DNA of 64,000 nt from Pseudomonas sivasensis (GCF_013778505.1 NZ_JAAOWU010000001.1:372001-436000); one strand, 5' to 3'. Positions 1 to 9,107 are shown, counted from the first letter of the stretch. Numbers and translations: made by a program. Notes: generated by a model from the sequence alone, not told the origin.

Positions 1-989
1 CCGAAGAACAACCCGCTAAGAAGGGAGAAGGGGATAAACCACATATTCTTGAGAACGTTCAAACCTTCAGCGCCGTGGATGTCGGTGTGAGCGACGTCAT
101 AGGCCATGTTGTCGGCAATGCCAGGCAGATAAGCCTGGTACTGCTCTCGCGTAGCTAGAAGGTTCATGCCCTTCACATAGAGAGGACCGAGCTTGGTCTT
201 CGCCATGTGGCGAACCTCGGTGGTGTTGGCCAGAGCATCCCGTGTCCGCACACCGGGATTGATTGACCGGGCGTACTCGTCAATGGTCGGCTGGTATCCC
301 AGATCGTCCCCTGCATTCGGCCATTTGATCGGTCGCCACTCACTCCCCGAGATGCCTCCCGCACGAAAACCTTCAATCTGTGCATACGCCCTGCTGATGT
401 CACTGATGGAGGGCACGACAGTTTCTTGCAAGCGCTCGTATAACGCGTCTCCATTACGGACGGTGTAGCCACGAAAAACTGCAGCTGAAAAGCCTTGGAA
501 GTTCCTGTCGATGCGCTCGACGTAGGAGCCTTGAACACTCATCAGAACGCCGAGGTTTGCTATAAAAGCCTTCCCCTCTCCCTGATCCTTGTAAGCCTTA
601 TAGGGGATCTGCGGAATAGTCAGGGAGTCATAGAGCAATCCCTTTTTGGTGACGTATGCGTAGAGGCTACTGACCCGTAGCGAGCCGGGGAACTGCTCTG
701 CGACCCAATCCGGTGCCGCACCCTGAAACCACCACGTCAACGGCGTAACGACAAGTGTCGATGCTCCGAGCCAAACCCACAGCACCCTCCCCTTGCCTTG
801 GTATCGTCGATAACAGATTCGCCATACCAGCAAGCACATACTCGTCGCCGCCAGGATCTGGCTATAGGTCTCAAGGACTTCGAGTTTTCGGAGGGGGATA
901 TCAGCGCCAGCCATGTTGAGCAGCTCGGCGTTGAACAGCAGACTGCAGATCAAATAAAGGGTGTTCAAAACCACAAGTGCGATTAGCAT
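1..989 (-). CDS. Uncharacterised multi-pass membrane protein (partial, runs off the left edge)
   Basis: The frame is open from ATG at 989 to base 1, about 329 codons with no stop, so the C-terminus lies outside the window. An AAGGA ribosome site lies 8 bases before the ATG. The N-terminus is hydrophobic (MLIALVVLNTLYLICSLLF). Two more likely membrane segments follow at about residues 45-60 and 68-85, and another lies close to the left edge. A soluble region of about 220 residues with no motif I recognise sits between them. It is the outermost visible gene of the Ter island and points away from the TerD gene at 1408. The family is unknown to me. The gene is certain as an ORF; the function is not assigned. 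Confidence 0.7.
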   Translation of the reverse strand, partial: MLIALVVLNTLYLICSLLFNAELLNMAGADIPLRKLEVLETYSQILAATSMCLLVWRICYRRYQGKGRVLWVWLGASTLVVTPLTWWFQGAAPDWVAEQFPGSLRVSSLYAYVTKKGLLYDSLTIPQIPYKAYKDQGEGKAFIANLGVLMSVQGSYVERIDRNFQGFSAAVFRGYTVRNGDALYERLQETVVPSISDISRAYAQIEGFRAGGISGSEWRPIKWPNAGDDLGYQPTIDEYARSINPGVRTRDALANTTEVRHMAKTKLGPLYVKGMNLLATREQYQAYLPGIADNMAYDVAHTDIHGAEGLNVLKNMWFIPFSLLSGLFF

Positions 990-1003
990 CCAACGTGTCC
1001 TTG

Positions 1004-1195
1004 TCAGAAATTAAACGCCAGACCCTGGATGATGAGGGGGAGCGCAAATAGATGTAGCATATTGCCATCTAGCAGGAGACCGCACCACTCAAAATGCCTT
1101 GTCGAATTCCGGTGCAGCACGCCGGGCAGATGTTTTTGTTTCCTACGATCAGAACTTAACGGGACTGAGAGGACTTTCAATGTCGCGCACAACAT
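1004..1195 (-). CDS. Small hydrophobic ORF, possibly the frameshifted N-terminus of the next gene
   Basis: This 63-codon ORF ends 14 bases before the start of the membrane protein at 989. Its last 25 residues (ending LHLFALPLIIQGLAFNF) look like a membrane segment. Ignoring its stop and shifting frame by one base would continue into FLTRTRWMLIALVV of the downstream gene, which would read as a natural helix-loop-helix. It may therefore be a separate short protein, the start of one longer gene broken by a frameshift, or a chance ORF. No strong ribosome site was seen. Confidence 0.25.
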   Translation of the reverse strand: MLCATLKVLSVPLSSDRRKQKHLPGVLHRNSTRHFEWCGLLLDGNMLHLFALPLIIQGLAFNF

Positions 1196-1407
1196 TCCCT
1201 CTCGTACGTTCCAATCTTGGGTTTCAGACGGTGTGTAAATGGTGAATGGATGTCTCGGCGGTCGCCGGCGGCCAAGCCGTTAAACTGCATCAATGCGATC
1301 AGTACCAATGAGGGGATTTTTCCCATTGGCCGGCCTTCGCGCTCAAACAACAAAAGCGCAGCGCATGAACAATGCGTCACGAAACCCCATGGAATAGGCG
1401 GCATGAA

Positions 1408-2661
1408 TTGAATCAGTCACTCAAACCCGGCGAGAACACAACGATCTCTTCCTCCCAAGGGCGGGTGGAAGTTACCCATGCGGCAGGTAACAACCTGGAC
1501 GTAAACCTTACTGCGTTTTTGGTCACCGACACTGGCAAGGTAGTGGATGACAGCGGCATGGTTTTCTTCAATGCACCCGAGCACTCTTCAGGCGCGGCGA
1601 CATTCGCGCCCCCGGTCGCTCGTGGCGACACGGTGAGTCACAGCATCAGTTTCAACTCGTCTCGACTCCCAACCAACATAACGAAGATCGCTATTACTTT
1701 GACGCAAGACGGCAGCGCCGGCGGCTTCGAAGCAGTCAAAGACCTACGCGCTATCGTCATTGCCGGGGACCAAACCCTGGAACTGGCACCTGAGCCCTTC
1801 TCACAAGAGACGGGCATCATCGTGCTTGAGTTGTACGTCCGGAACGGCCAGCTCAAAGCGCGCTCTGTATGGCAAGGTTTCGCCTCAGGTCTTGCCGGAC
1901 TTTGCGGGTTTTATGGCATCGAAGTTGAAGGCGATGCATCCTCCGGGCGGGCGGTAACACCTGAACCGCCTCCGAAGCCCGTCAACATCGCTAAGACCGT
2001 GGTAAAACTGGACAAACCTGGCAGCAGCCACAAGGTGTCCCTCGAAAAAGGGCCGTCAGCTCCAAAGGTAATTCGCGTCAGCGCTACGTGGGTTGATAAC
2101 GGCGACGGATCTGACAACGACGACCTCGATCTGCGAATCGGCATCCTTCGTCCTGATGGACGAATGTCCATCATCCAGGCACCTGACAAGCGTGGGGCTT
2201 TTGACATCGATCCCTTCGTTTTCCATACCGGTGACGTAGTCAGTGCCAGCGCCTCCGCTCCTGGTATAGAAACCGTCGAAATTAACCCAGCAATCTCGCA
2301 GCTCATGGGCGGCAAAGTAGCGCTTGTCTGCAGCGTTTATTCAGCAGTAGATAACGGTGCGGTTTCGGTGGCATCGCTGAAACCTAAGATGCGGATGGAG
2401 TATGGCGATCAGGTCGTGGAATGCGCATTTGAGTTCAAGTCCGGTTTTTTTAGCTCAATGGTGTACACCTATGTAATCGGGCAGATCGAAATTTCCCAGG
2501 ACTTTGTCCTGCTTAGCCCGTCTGGAGTCACCTCCAAAGCCGGCAGCGAAGCCACCCCGTGGCTGACTCGAAAGGGAGACAAAATTGAGCTGACCATGGA
2601 CGGCCCACACGTATTCAAAGGCCACCCAATCGAAAGGAGCGGCAAAAAACAGTATGTCTAA
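1408..2661 (+). CDS. TerA-like protein with TerD-family domains
   Basis: The N-terminal part (about residues 1-170) is a divergent TerD domain. It contains VDDSGMVFFN, matching the 'FIFYN' strand, and GIIVLELYVRNGQLKARSVWQGFASGL, matching the C-terminal strand pair of TerD proteins. A linker carries KVSLEK. The second half starts as another TerD-type domain (DNDDLDLRIGILRPDG, an acidic metal-binding-like loop) and ends in a region seen only here in the window. The ATG at 1372 would add 12 residues with no ribosome site. The TTG at 1408 gives MNQSLKPGENT, aligning with other TerD starts, and has AGGCGG upstream, so I chose it. TerD domains bind calcium in characterised members. The role in tellurite or other stress response is inferred from family and neighbours. 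Confidence 0.75.
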   Translation: MNQSLKPGENTTISSSQGRVEVTHAAGNNLDVNLTAFLVTDTGKVVDDSGMVFFNAPEHSSGAATFAPPVARGDTVSHSISFNSSRLPTNITKIAITLTQDGSAGGFEAVKDLRAIVIAGDQTLELAPEPFSQETGIIVLELYVRNGQLKARSVWQGFASGLAGLCGFYGIEVEGDASSGRAVTPEPPPKPVNIAKTVVKLDKPGSSHKVSLEKGPSAPKVIRVSATWVDNGDGSDNDDLDLRIGILRPDGRMSIIQAPDKRGAFDIDPFVFHTGDVVSASASAPGIETVEINPAISQLMGGKVALVCSVYSAVDNGAVSVASLKPKMRMEYGDQVVECAFEFKSGFFSSMVYTYVIGQIEISQDFVLLSPSGVTSKAGSEATPWLTRKGDKIELTMDGPHVFKGHPIERSGKKQYV

Positions 2662-2990
2662 GCTTTCGTGCTAGCAGTCGCTTTCAGCAGACTCATGCTT
2701 GACAAGTACTCCCGCGACGGCACACGGCCGCCGTGGGATTTCTATTTTGGTTGTATGCAAGCATGATCGGCCTCGTCAACCCATTATGAATTGCCCCGTG
2801 TCCTCGAGAGAATGAACAGTTCTTCCCATAGGAATTTCCCGCGGCGACCTCATTGGCCTTATAAGACTTGCAGAAACATCGAGCGCTGTTAGGTTTAATC
2901 CTACGGATATACCAGCCACTCCTATGAAAACGGCTGTATCACCTTTGCCGTTTCTTAATCAGGCGCTCTAATCGTCACAAGGAACTATGC
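2662..2990. other. Intergenic stretch between the TerA-like and TerF-like genes
   Basis: These 329 bases show no convincing ORF. A short CACGG/CCGTG hairpin at 2723-2735 followed by a T-rich run could be a weak terminator. The rest presumably holds the promoter of the TerF-like gene, but no clear -35/-10 pair was identified. Confidence 0.4.
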
Positions 2991-4235
2991 ATGCAGATCA
3001 CCCAAGGCCAGCGTATGCCTCTGGCAAATATTCTTCCCGGTCTCTCACTCACTCTCTCGGTCAACATCGAAAGCCCCAGCGCAATCGACTTCGTCTGTTT
3101 CGGTGTCGACGAACATGGCAAACTTTCTGATGATCGCTACATGATCTTCTTCAATCAGCCTTTCACGCCTTGCCGCAGTTTGGTTATCGCCCCCGGTGGC
3201 CAGTTTGAAATTAATCTAGCCACCCTGCCCGCCTCTATCGATCGCTTGGTCTTTACAGCCTCCATCGATGGTGCCGGGGCGATGAGTGACATCCAGAATG
3301 GCAACTTCAAAGTAATCGGCCCATCTGGTGAGATAGGAGCGACCTGCGCATTCTCAGGGCTCATATTCACAACCGAGAAAGCGGTAATGATCGTTGAGCT
3401 TTACCGTAAGAATGGGGAGTGGCGGTTGGCCTCAAACCTTCAGGGGTTTGCAGAGGGCTTGGACGCTCTCGTGAGGCATTTTGGCGGCGAAGTTGCTGAA
3501 GAGGCTGCACCGGCTCCATCTCCCTCCACAATCTCTCTGGAGAAGCGTGTAGCTGCTGTCGCGCCGGAACTGGTCAGTCTGGCCAAGAAGGCACAGGTTA
3601 GCCTCGAGAAAGCCTGCCTGGTTGGAATGAAAGCTCGCGTTTTGCTCGTGCTCGACGTCACCGACTCGATGAGAAATCAATACAAAACCGGCCGGGTGCA
3701 GGAAGTACTCAATCGACTTGTGCCAATCGCCGTCGCCCTAGATACAGACGCCGAACTTGAGTGTTGGACATTTGCCGAACGGCCATTGCGACTCTCACCA
3801 GTGACACTGAACAACTACCAGAACTTTGTCGCGGCCGACAACAATGGCTGGACCAAGTGGGACGTGGGTCGACGCTACAATGATGAGCCGAGAGCGATCC
3901 AAAAAGTGATCGAGTCCTTCGAAGCGTCTAATGACAAAACCCCAATGTTTGTCGTTTTCATTAGCGACGGTGGCGTGTCTGAAAACCGCAAGATCACGCA
4001 ACTAATGGTGGATGCAGCGAAGCTGGGAATTTTCTGGCAATACGTAGGTTTAGCAGGCCGGAATTACGGCATTCTGGAGAAACTGGACACAATGCCCGGG
4101 AGAGTCGTGGACAACTGCGGGTTCTTTGCCCTGGATGACCTGCACGACATGACGGAAGAGCAGTTGTACGACCGGTTGATGCAGGAATTCCCGATGTGGA
4201 TCTTGGAGGCAAAGCGCGAAGGAATCATTCGCTAA
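2991..4235 (+). CDS. TerF-like protein: TerD domain fused to a von Willebrand factor A domain
   Basis: Residues 1 to about 170 form a TerD-type domain (DRYMIFFNQPF; AVMIVELYRKNGEWRLASNLQGFAEGL). Residues 170-215 are an alanine/proline-rich linker with three copies of a SLxK peptide (TISLEK, LVSLAK, QVSLEK). From about 220 to the end there is a von Willebrand A domain with the metal-ion site start LDVTDSM and the later VVFISDGGVSEN strand. This architecture is that of TerF. TerF-like proteins are predicted to organise other TerD-family members through a metal-dependent interaction; that role is family knowledge, not shown here. The start has AAGGA 8-10 bases upstream. The gene is on the opposite strand from the main ter operon. 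The 414-residue length suits TerF. Confidence 0.88.
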   Translation: MQITQGQRMPLANILPGLSLTLSVNIESPSAIDFVCFGVDEHGKLSDDRYMIFFNQPFTPCRSLVIAPGGQFEINLATLPASIDRLVFTASIDGAGAMSDIQNGNFKVIGPSGEIGATCAFSGLIFTTEKAVMIVELYRKNGEWRLASNLQGFAEGLDALVRHFGGEVAEEAAPAPSPSTISLEKRVAAVAPELVSLAKKAQVSLEKACLVGMKARVLLVLDVTDSMRNQYKTGRVQEVLNRLVPIAVALDTDAELECWTFAERPLRLSPVTLNNYQNFVAADNNGWTKWDVGRRYNDEPRAIQKVIESFEASNDKTPMFVVFISDGGVSENRKITQLMVDAAKLGIFWQYVGLAGRNYGILEKLDTMPGRVVDNCGFFALDDLHDMTEEQLYDRLMQEFPMWILEAKREGIIR

Positions 4236-4261
4236 TCCTCTCGTGCCCTGCCCTGCCCAAC

Positions 4262-4290
4262 ACCGCGGCGGCTCAAGCCGCCGCGGTTGT
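4262..4290. terminator. Strong hairpin between convergent genes
   Basis: Perfect 12-base arms ACCGCGGCGGCT and AGCCGCCGCGGT are separated by two bases and followed by TGTCTT. The hairpin lies between the convergent ends of the TerF-like gene and the DUF4236 gene and could serve both. Confidence 0.75.
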
Positions 4291-4292
4291 CT

Positions 4293-5486
4293 TCAGTTCA
4301 TCACCGACATATCCATCGGTGTCACCTCAACAAAACGCGCAGAGCGGTCCAGCTTTACCACTGCGCCACACGCGTTCAGGGTCGCTGCAGGATCGATCGC
4401 ATCCAGACGATTAAAATCAATCGCATCCCACTGATCTCGAGCTACCAAGACCGAGAGCACGTATTGATCATCCACTGTCCCGGTAGCGGGGTTGTCACGC
4501 TGGATATAACCCGATACCAGAATCTTCTGGATTGCCGGCAGTAGAGCGAACACCTCCCCTACAACTCGAAACAGAGATCCATAGCACAGCGCGACAAAGT
4601 CTCTACGTACCTGGGCATCCGAACGGTTTTTGAAGGTTAGTTTGCCGTTGCCACGGGCTTCAGCGCTGCGCTGCGGGATATCGCCCTCATCAGGTAAATC
4701 AACATCGAGCGCGACGCCGGTAACGTCTTGTGAGAACTCATAGTCCACCTGGGTTTCTTTTGGCCAGGCAATGCCGCTCAACACATAGTCCAGGGCACGT
4801 TCCATCTGAGCACTGAAGCCCTTTGCCGCCAGCCGGAATGCTTTCTCGATTTCGGTGCGTTCAAATTCATGGGCGTCCCGGGTTGCATGCCAGTTCGCGA
4901 GGTCTTGTCGATACTGCTCTTCCGCCGACTCAGCCTCACGCTCACTCTTAGCGCTGCGCAGCAGCATTCGATCCATCAAACCTGGCGTCTGCTGAGTGGG
5001 CCTCGTGGGTTCTTCAATGGCGAATGGAGCTGGGATCAACGGCATGGCCCCCGGCCGCGGCGTCAGTAGGTGCACACCAAGGCAGGATTCGAGATCCTGA
5101 TTGACCTTATCAGCTGCTTTCGTCAGCAAGTCCTGAATGGAATCGGCCATCTCGGATTTGACGCGTTTGATGACAGCAGCCGGCAACTCGATGTCATCCA
5201 TATCCGTAATCAACAACGTGCCATCGTCGTTTACTTTCACCTTTACCTGGCCAGAGTATTCGCTTCCGGCAGGTCCTAGTTGGGAGCTGCTCGATCTACT
5301 GGGCCGGTCGATCCTTTCACGATATGAAAGACCAGTACCAGGTAATCCCGCATTGAGATAGGTGCCATTGCGACCCATCGTCATACTCAGACCACGAGGC
5401 CCTATCGAAGTACTTACCCCTTTGCCGCTAATGTTAAGGCGTACGCCAGGCACAATCGTGATTCGCTTGCTGAAACGAAATCCCAT
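4293..5486 (-). CDS. DUF4236 domain protein
   Basis: The first 55 residues match the DUF4236 pattern: MGFRF, then PGVRLNISGKGVSTSIGPRG and NGTYLNAGLPGTGLSYR. The remaining 340 residues are mainly charged and helical, with a possible coiled coil near residues 170-215 (SEREAESAEEQYRQDL), and no known catalytic motif. The ATG has AAGGAG upstream. DUF4236 proteins are common near mobile or stress loci but have no established function. It follows the LprI-domain gene on the same strand with a gap of about 135 bases. It is probably co-transcribed with the two upstream envelope genes; that is inferred from direction only. Confidence 0.8.
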   Translation of the reverse strand: MGFRFSKRITIVPGVRLNISGKGVSTSIGPRGLSMTMGRNGTYLNAGLPGTGLSYRERIDRPSRSSSSQLGPAGSEYSGQVKVKVNDDGTLLITDMDDIELPAAVIKRVKSEMADSIQDLLTKAADKVNQDLESCLGVHLLTPRPGAMPLIPAPFAIEEPTRPTQQTPGLMDRMLLRSAKSEREAESAEEQYRQDLANWHATRDAHEFERTEIEKAFRLAAKGFSAQMERALDYVLSGIAWPKETQVDYEFSQDVTGVALDVDLPDEGDIPQRSAEARGNGKLTFKNRSDAQVRRDFVALCYGSLFRVVGEVFALLPAIQKILVSGYIQRDNPATGTVDDQYVLSVLVARDQWDAIDFNRLDAIDPAATLNACGAVVKLDRSARFVEVTPMDMSVMN

Positions 5487-5622
5487 GACTACTCCTTGAT
5501 CCTTCTTCTTGGATTCTTTGTTGTTTGAAATGCCGGCTGCGGTCGAGCCGTTTAGACTGGCCCGACGTCAATTTGCATCGGTGGCCGCGCACGTGGCAAT
5601 AGCGCGACCTCAGATATGTCAC

Positions 5623-6597
5623 TTATGCCCGTCCGGCTATGTAATCGTCGATCGAACTGAATTGCCGATGCCGGCACATCCAGCCTGAGAGGAATACGAA
5701 TACAGTCGTGGCAAGCACTGCCCAGCCGCGCCGCCGCCGGGCCTCACTTTTGGTTCGCGAACCGCCGCACAGCAGGAGGGCCATCATCAGGAGGTAGAGA
5801 GTCAGCAGAATGACCTTTGCGAAGAGGGATAAAAGGAAAAACCAGATGCTGTTACTTCTGTACGTTTGGATAAGCACCTGCAATGACATAAGACCACCAA
5901 GGACACAACCAGCAATGATGGAGTAGTTGCGTGGCACCTCGAGCCAGGAGCTCGCGACGAAATACGCACTAATCCCCAAGATCGGAGTCAAGGTTGTCCA
6001 AAGCGCGTCGGTGTAGTCCTGATAGATCGTAATGGTCCCCCGACGATGCAGGTAGATGCAGACCAGCAGCAACATTGCCATCACGAACAAGCCAATCTTC
6101 AAGTTCAGGATCGCTTGATGATCATCCGTTGCATTTCGCGGGGCTGCCGGCTTCACCACGGCGGGGACCATTGGAGAAGTAGCGGCCTTTGAAATCATAT
6201 TCGTTTCAGATTGATCAACCCGGGTAGCGGCAACGGAGGTTGGCGCTTTAGATGGCTGATCCACCTTGGTGCGTAATAGAACACTGAGCCGATCAGTCAT
6301 CGAAGCGGTTAAGCAACTGGCGGTCTTGCAGTTGTCGCGCAGACGCAACCAGTCTCGTTGATCTTGACGGACCTGGGCCTTGTTCGGCGCTGCGTCTAGA
6401 GCGCGGACATATTCGGAGTTCATCTGCTCATCCAGACGACTGAGTGCAGAATCTGTGCAAATCGATTTCTCAGCAAAGCTTGCAGCTTCGGTGCAATCAA
6501 AGCTGGTGGCATTGGAGTGGGCTGATACCAGGGTGAGCAACATGACGAAAAGGCCAGAGCCGATGTTGAATCGCGACATATTCGATTTTTCCTTCAT
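5623..6597 (-). CDS. LprI-domain membrane protein
   Basis: An N-terminal signal sequence is followed by an LprI domain (lysozyme-inhibitor family, formerly DUF1311). Its marks are SFDCTEAASFAEKSIC, LSRLDEQMNSEY and QRDWLRLRDNC, with the four cysteines typical of the domain at about residues 34-100. After a serine/threonine-rich linker there are about five hydrophobic helices (residues 170-310) and an arginine-rich loop. Characterised LprI proteins inhibit lysozyme in the periplasm; here the domain would be tethered to the inner membrane. ATG at 6597 has GGAG 8 bases upstream; ATG at 6579 is an alternative. Lysozyme inhibition itself is not shown. Confidence 0.75.
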   Translation of the reverse strand: MKEKSNMSRFNIGSGLFVMLLTLVSAHSNATSFDCTEAASFAEKSICTDSALSRLDEQMNSEYVRALDAAPNKAQVRQDQRDWLRLRDNCKTASCLTASMTDRLSVLLRTKVDQPSKAPTSVAATRVDQSETNMISKAATSPMVPAVVKPAAPRNATDDHQAILNLKIGLFVMAMLLLVCIYLHRRGTITIYQDYTDALWTTLTPILGISAYFVASSWLEVPRNYSIIAGCVLGGLMSLQVLIQTYRSNSIWFFLLSLFAKVILLTLYLLMMALLLCGGSRTKSEARRRRGWAVLATTVFVFLSGWMCRHRQFSSIDDYIAGRA

Positions 6598-6680
6598 TTT
6601 GTTTACTCCAGCGTTTCGCCAGAGCCCTACCTAACCGCGCTCGTATGCACACGGCTAGGTGCCTGAAGCCTGGCTCTTAC

Positions 6681-7682
6681 TTACGGCGTTGGGGCTTGAA
6701 GAAATGTTGTACCGTCCCACTTGTAGTTTTCGATGCTCTGAACACTCGGGCAACAATCCGCATCTTCAGGACCGACGGAGAGAACAGTCAGTCTGACGGT
6801 TTGGGGATCAACTACCTGAATGTCCTGGACACCATTGCCGACTACAGCTTTTCCACGGAATTCCCATCCTGCCGAGTCGCCAATGAACGCGGCAAGGGTT
6901 TGGAAGTAGCCATTGCCGCCACCTTGACCTTCGATCGTGTAAAGCACCACGGCATCCTTGATGCCGTCGTTATTTAGGTCAGCAAACTTAACCTGACGGC
7001 CCTCTTTGTATTCATCCCCGCCATCCCGGGCGATTTCACTCGCGATCATCCGATCTGCAGATGCAGCAAGGTCGGATGGCACTAATGCCTGAACAGTCGA
7101 TTCGACGGCCTGTGCTGCTGGTTCCGCCGGCCGGGCAGTCAGGGTGACCTGAGCCTGAATCGGTGCCTGAGGTACCTTGCCTAACAAGATTGCCTCAGTC
7201 TCAGTCATTGGTTCATTAGGCTTAGCAGGTGCTTTGCTCGCGTGAACACCGGAGCTGATCTTTTGAAGCACTGCAGCACGTAATTCTTGCATGTCTGCAA
7301 TGTCAAAAAGTTGGTTGCGTGTGTTGCCGAACGGTTGACCTTCACCCAGGAACCATCGTGCAAAAAAACCTGGACGCTTGTTTTCCTGTTGATCGACCAA
7401 GTGGTCAATTAGCTCATTGGCAGTTTTTGAGAAACGATCAAATCCATCTTTGCCGACGACTTGCACGATCGAATCCTTCTCCCGCTCGATGTTGCTTCGC
7501 GCGAGCTCGAGCATGACAATGTTCGTGTCGACCAGTTTGCTTTCGCACTCGTTCGTATAATTTCCAAGGCATGCCTGCCTGTATTCTTGAACTGCATTGT
7601 TTGCCTGGAAATCGTTGTAGGCTCCGCAGCCTGACATAGACACCAAAACACCTGCAGCTACAACCTCACGAAACATGCCCAT
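6681..7682 (-). CDS. Predicted lipoprotein with acidic repeat-like C-terminal domain
   Basis: The N-terminus MGMFREVVAAGVLVSMSGC fits a lipoprotein signal, with the cysteine at residue 19 as lipid attachment site. The middle is helical and charged, then a proline/alanine-rich linker (residues 145-200). The C-terminal 110 residues contain FADLNNDGIKDAVVLYT, a calcium-loop motif seen in FG-GAP/VCBS-like domains, and a DCC pair. An AAGGA site precedes the start. The gene follows terE on the same strand, after a terminator-like hairpin. Together with the two genes downstream it forms a set of envelope proteins. The function is not known; membrane anchoring is a confident inference. Confidence 0.7.
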   Translation of the reverse strand: MGMFREVVAAGVLVSMSGCGAYNDFQANNAVQEYRQACLGNYTNECESKLVDTNIVMLELARSNIEREKDSIVQVVGKDGFDRFSKTANELIDHLVDQQENKRPGFFARWFLGEGQPFGNTRNQLFDIADMQELRAAVLQKISSGVHASKAPAKPNEPMTETEAILLGKVPQAPIQAQVTLTARPAEPAAQAVESTVQALVPSDLAASADRMIASEIARDGGDEYKEGRQVKFADLNNDGIKDAVVLYTIEGQGGGNGYFQTLAAFIGDSAGWEFRGKAVVGNGVQDIQVVDPQTVRLTVLSVGPEDADCCPSVQSIENYKWDGTTFLQAPTP

Positions 7683-7802
7683 CCAAATATCCTTTTAAAC
7701 CCGAGAACCGGTAGACTACCGTGGCGATCGCCAGCAGTCGCTCCTAGTGATGAAGTAGTCGAAACCGCCTACAGGACCAATTCCGTGGTCTTTCTGTAGG
7801 CA

Positions 7803-7832
7803 AGAAAAAGCCCCCGTTTCGCGGGGGCTTTC
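7803..7832 (-). terminator. Rho-independent terminator after terE
   Basis: The arms AGCCCCCG and CGGGGGCT pair across a short loop. Read on the minus strand the hairpin is followed by CTTTTTCTTG. It lies 15 bases past the terE stop and marks the end of the ter operon. Confidence 0.85.
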
Positions 7833-7846
7833 TCAACCCTTGCGGG

Positions 7847-8425
7847 TTAGCCGATGTTCACGCCCATCGATTTAGCCAGAGGCGCCAGGCCACCAGCAAA
7901 CCCTTGGCCGATCGCCTTGAACTTGAATTCGTCGCCATTGCGATACAGCTCGCCGAAGATCATGGCGGTTTCGGTCGAAGCGTCTTCACTCAGGTCGTAG
8001 CGCGCCAGTTCTTTGCCGTCAGCCTTGTTCACTACACGGATGTAAGCATTGGCAACCTGGCCGAAGCTCTGCTTGCGCGCTTCAGCGTCGTGAATGGTCA
8101 CTGCGAAAACCAGCTTCTTCACAGCGGCAGCCAGACCGTTCAACTTGACGGTGGCTTGCTCGTCATCACCTTCGCCTTCGCCGGACTGGTTGTCGCCCAT
8201 GTGTTCAACAGAACCATCAACCGATTTCTTGTTGTTGTAGAAAATGAAGCTGGCGTCGTCGAGGACTTGGCCGCTTTCACCCAGGATGAAGATCGACGCG
8301 TCGAGGTCGAATTTCGAACCATCGGTAACTCGTGCGTCCCAACCCAGACCTACAGTGACTTCGGTCAGGCCTGGAGCCTCTTTAGACAAACTAACGTTCC
8401 CGCCTTTCTGCAGAGATACGGCCAT
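7847..8425 (-). CDS. terE: Tellurium resistance protein TerE
   Basis: This 192-residue protein is a single TerD-family domain from end to end. It has [10 protein letters not shown] at residues 40-49 and [13 protein letters not shown] at about 77-89, the two acidic segments that bind Ca2+ in characterised TerD proteins. It also has [16 protein letters not shown] and [19 protein letters not shown] at the C-terminus. The start [18 protein letters not shown], the GWDARVTDG segment and the GVNI end match E. coli TerE better than TerD. AAGGA stands before the ATG. It is the last gene of the operon, 82 bases after terD. TerE acts in the cytoplasm with other Ter proteins at the membrane; the biochemical activity is not settled. 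Confidence 0.93.
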   Translation of the reverse strand: MAVSLQKGGNVSLSKEAPGLTEVTVGLGWDARVTDGSKFDLDASIFILGESGQVLDDASFIFYNNKKSVDGSVEHMGDNQSGEGEGDDEQATVKLNGLAAAVKKLVFAVTIHDAEARKQSFGQVANAYIRVVNKADGKELARYDLSEDASTETAMIFGELYRNGDEFKFKAIGQGFAGGLAPLAKSMGVNIG

Positions 8426-8507
8426 TTTCGATTCCTTTTAGTAAGGTAGACAAGGCCTTTAGATCAAGGCCAGGTAAAAAAAGATAATTAGATTAACGGC
8501 TTAGGCG

Positions 8508-9083
8508 TTAAAAATTCATGCCATAGTTATTGGCCAGAGCTTTCAGGCCGCCGGCATAACCCTGGCCAACAGCCCGGAATTTCCACTCGCCGCCGTTGCG
8601 GTACAACTCAGCGAACACCATCGCAGTTTCAGTCGATGCGTCTTCTGCCAGGTCGTAACGAACGACTTCCGCATTGGTCGTATCGTTAACGATGCGAATG
8701 AAGGAGCCGCCGACCTGACCGAAGCTTTGCTTGCGTACTTCTGCATCGTGGATGGTAACGATGAAGACCACTTTGTCCACGTCGGCCGGGATGCGGCTCA
8801 GGTCTACCTTGATTACTTCGTCGTCGCCGTCGCCCGCACCAGTGCGGTTGTCGCCTGTGTGCTCAACCGAACCGTCAACGCTTTTCAGCTGGTTGTAGAA
8901 AATGAAGTCGGCTTCCCCGCGTACTTTGCCATTTGCGCCCAGCAGTAGCGCACTGGCGTCCAGATCGAACTCAGCACCATCAGTAGCACGCGGGTCCCAG
9001 CCCAGGCCTACCAATATTTTGGTCAGGCTCGGGTCAGTTTTGGTCAACGAGAGATTGCCACCTTTCTGTAGGGTCAACGCCAT
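8508..9083 (-). CDS. terD: Tellurium resistance protein TerD
   Basis: A 191-residue TerD-domain protein. Key features are [20 protein letters not shown], the [13 protein letters not shown] metal loop, [14 protein letters not shown], and [20 protein letters not shown] with the [14 protein letters not shown] end, all close to E. coli TerD. AAGGAG lies 8 bases upstream of the ATG, and the gap to terC is 24 bases, so translation with terC is likely linked. TerD binds calcium in studied homologues and is needed for tellurite, phage and colicin resistance phenotypes in ter systems. How it acts is not known. Confidence 0.94.
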   Translation of the reverse strand: MALTLQKGGNLSLTKTDPSLTKILVGLGWDPRATDGAEFDLDASALLLGANGKVRGEADFIFYNQLKSVDGSVEHTGDNRTGAGDGDDEVIKVDLSRIPADVDKVVFIVTIHDAEVRKQSFGQVGGSFIRIVNDTTNAEVVRYDLAEDASTETAMVFAELYRNGGEWKFRAVGQGYAGGLKALANNYGMNF

Positions 9084-9107
9084 GGGTATTACTCCTTGTG
9101 GTATGGG

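Noticed and set aside
1029..1238. A plus-strand 69-codon ORF before the TerA-like gene
   Set aside because: No ribosome site, Cys/Ser/Arg-rich shadow of the minus strand, no domain.
2723..2735. Hairpin CACGG-CCG-CCGTG as terminator of the TerA-like gene
   Set aside because: The stem is only five bases and the following T run is broken, so it is mentioned only in the gap entry.
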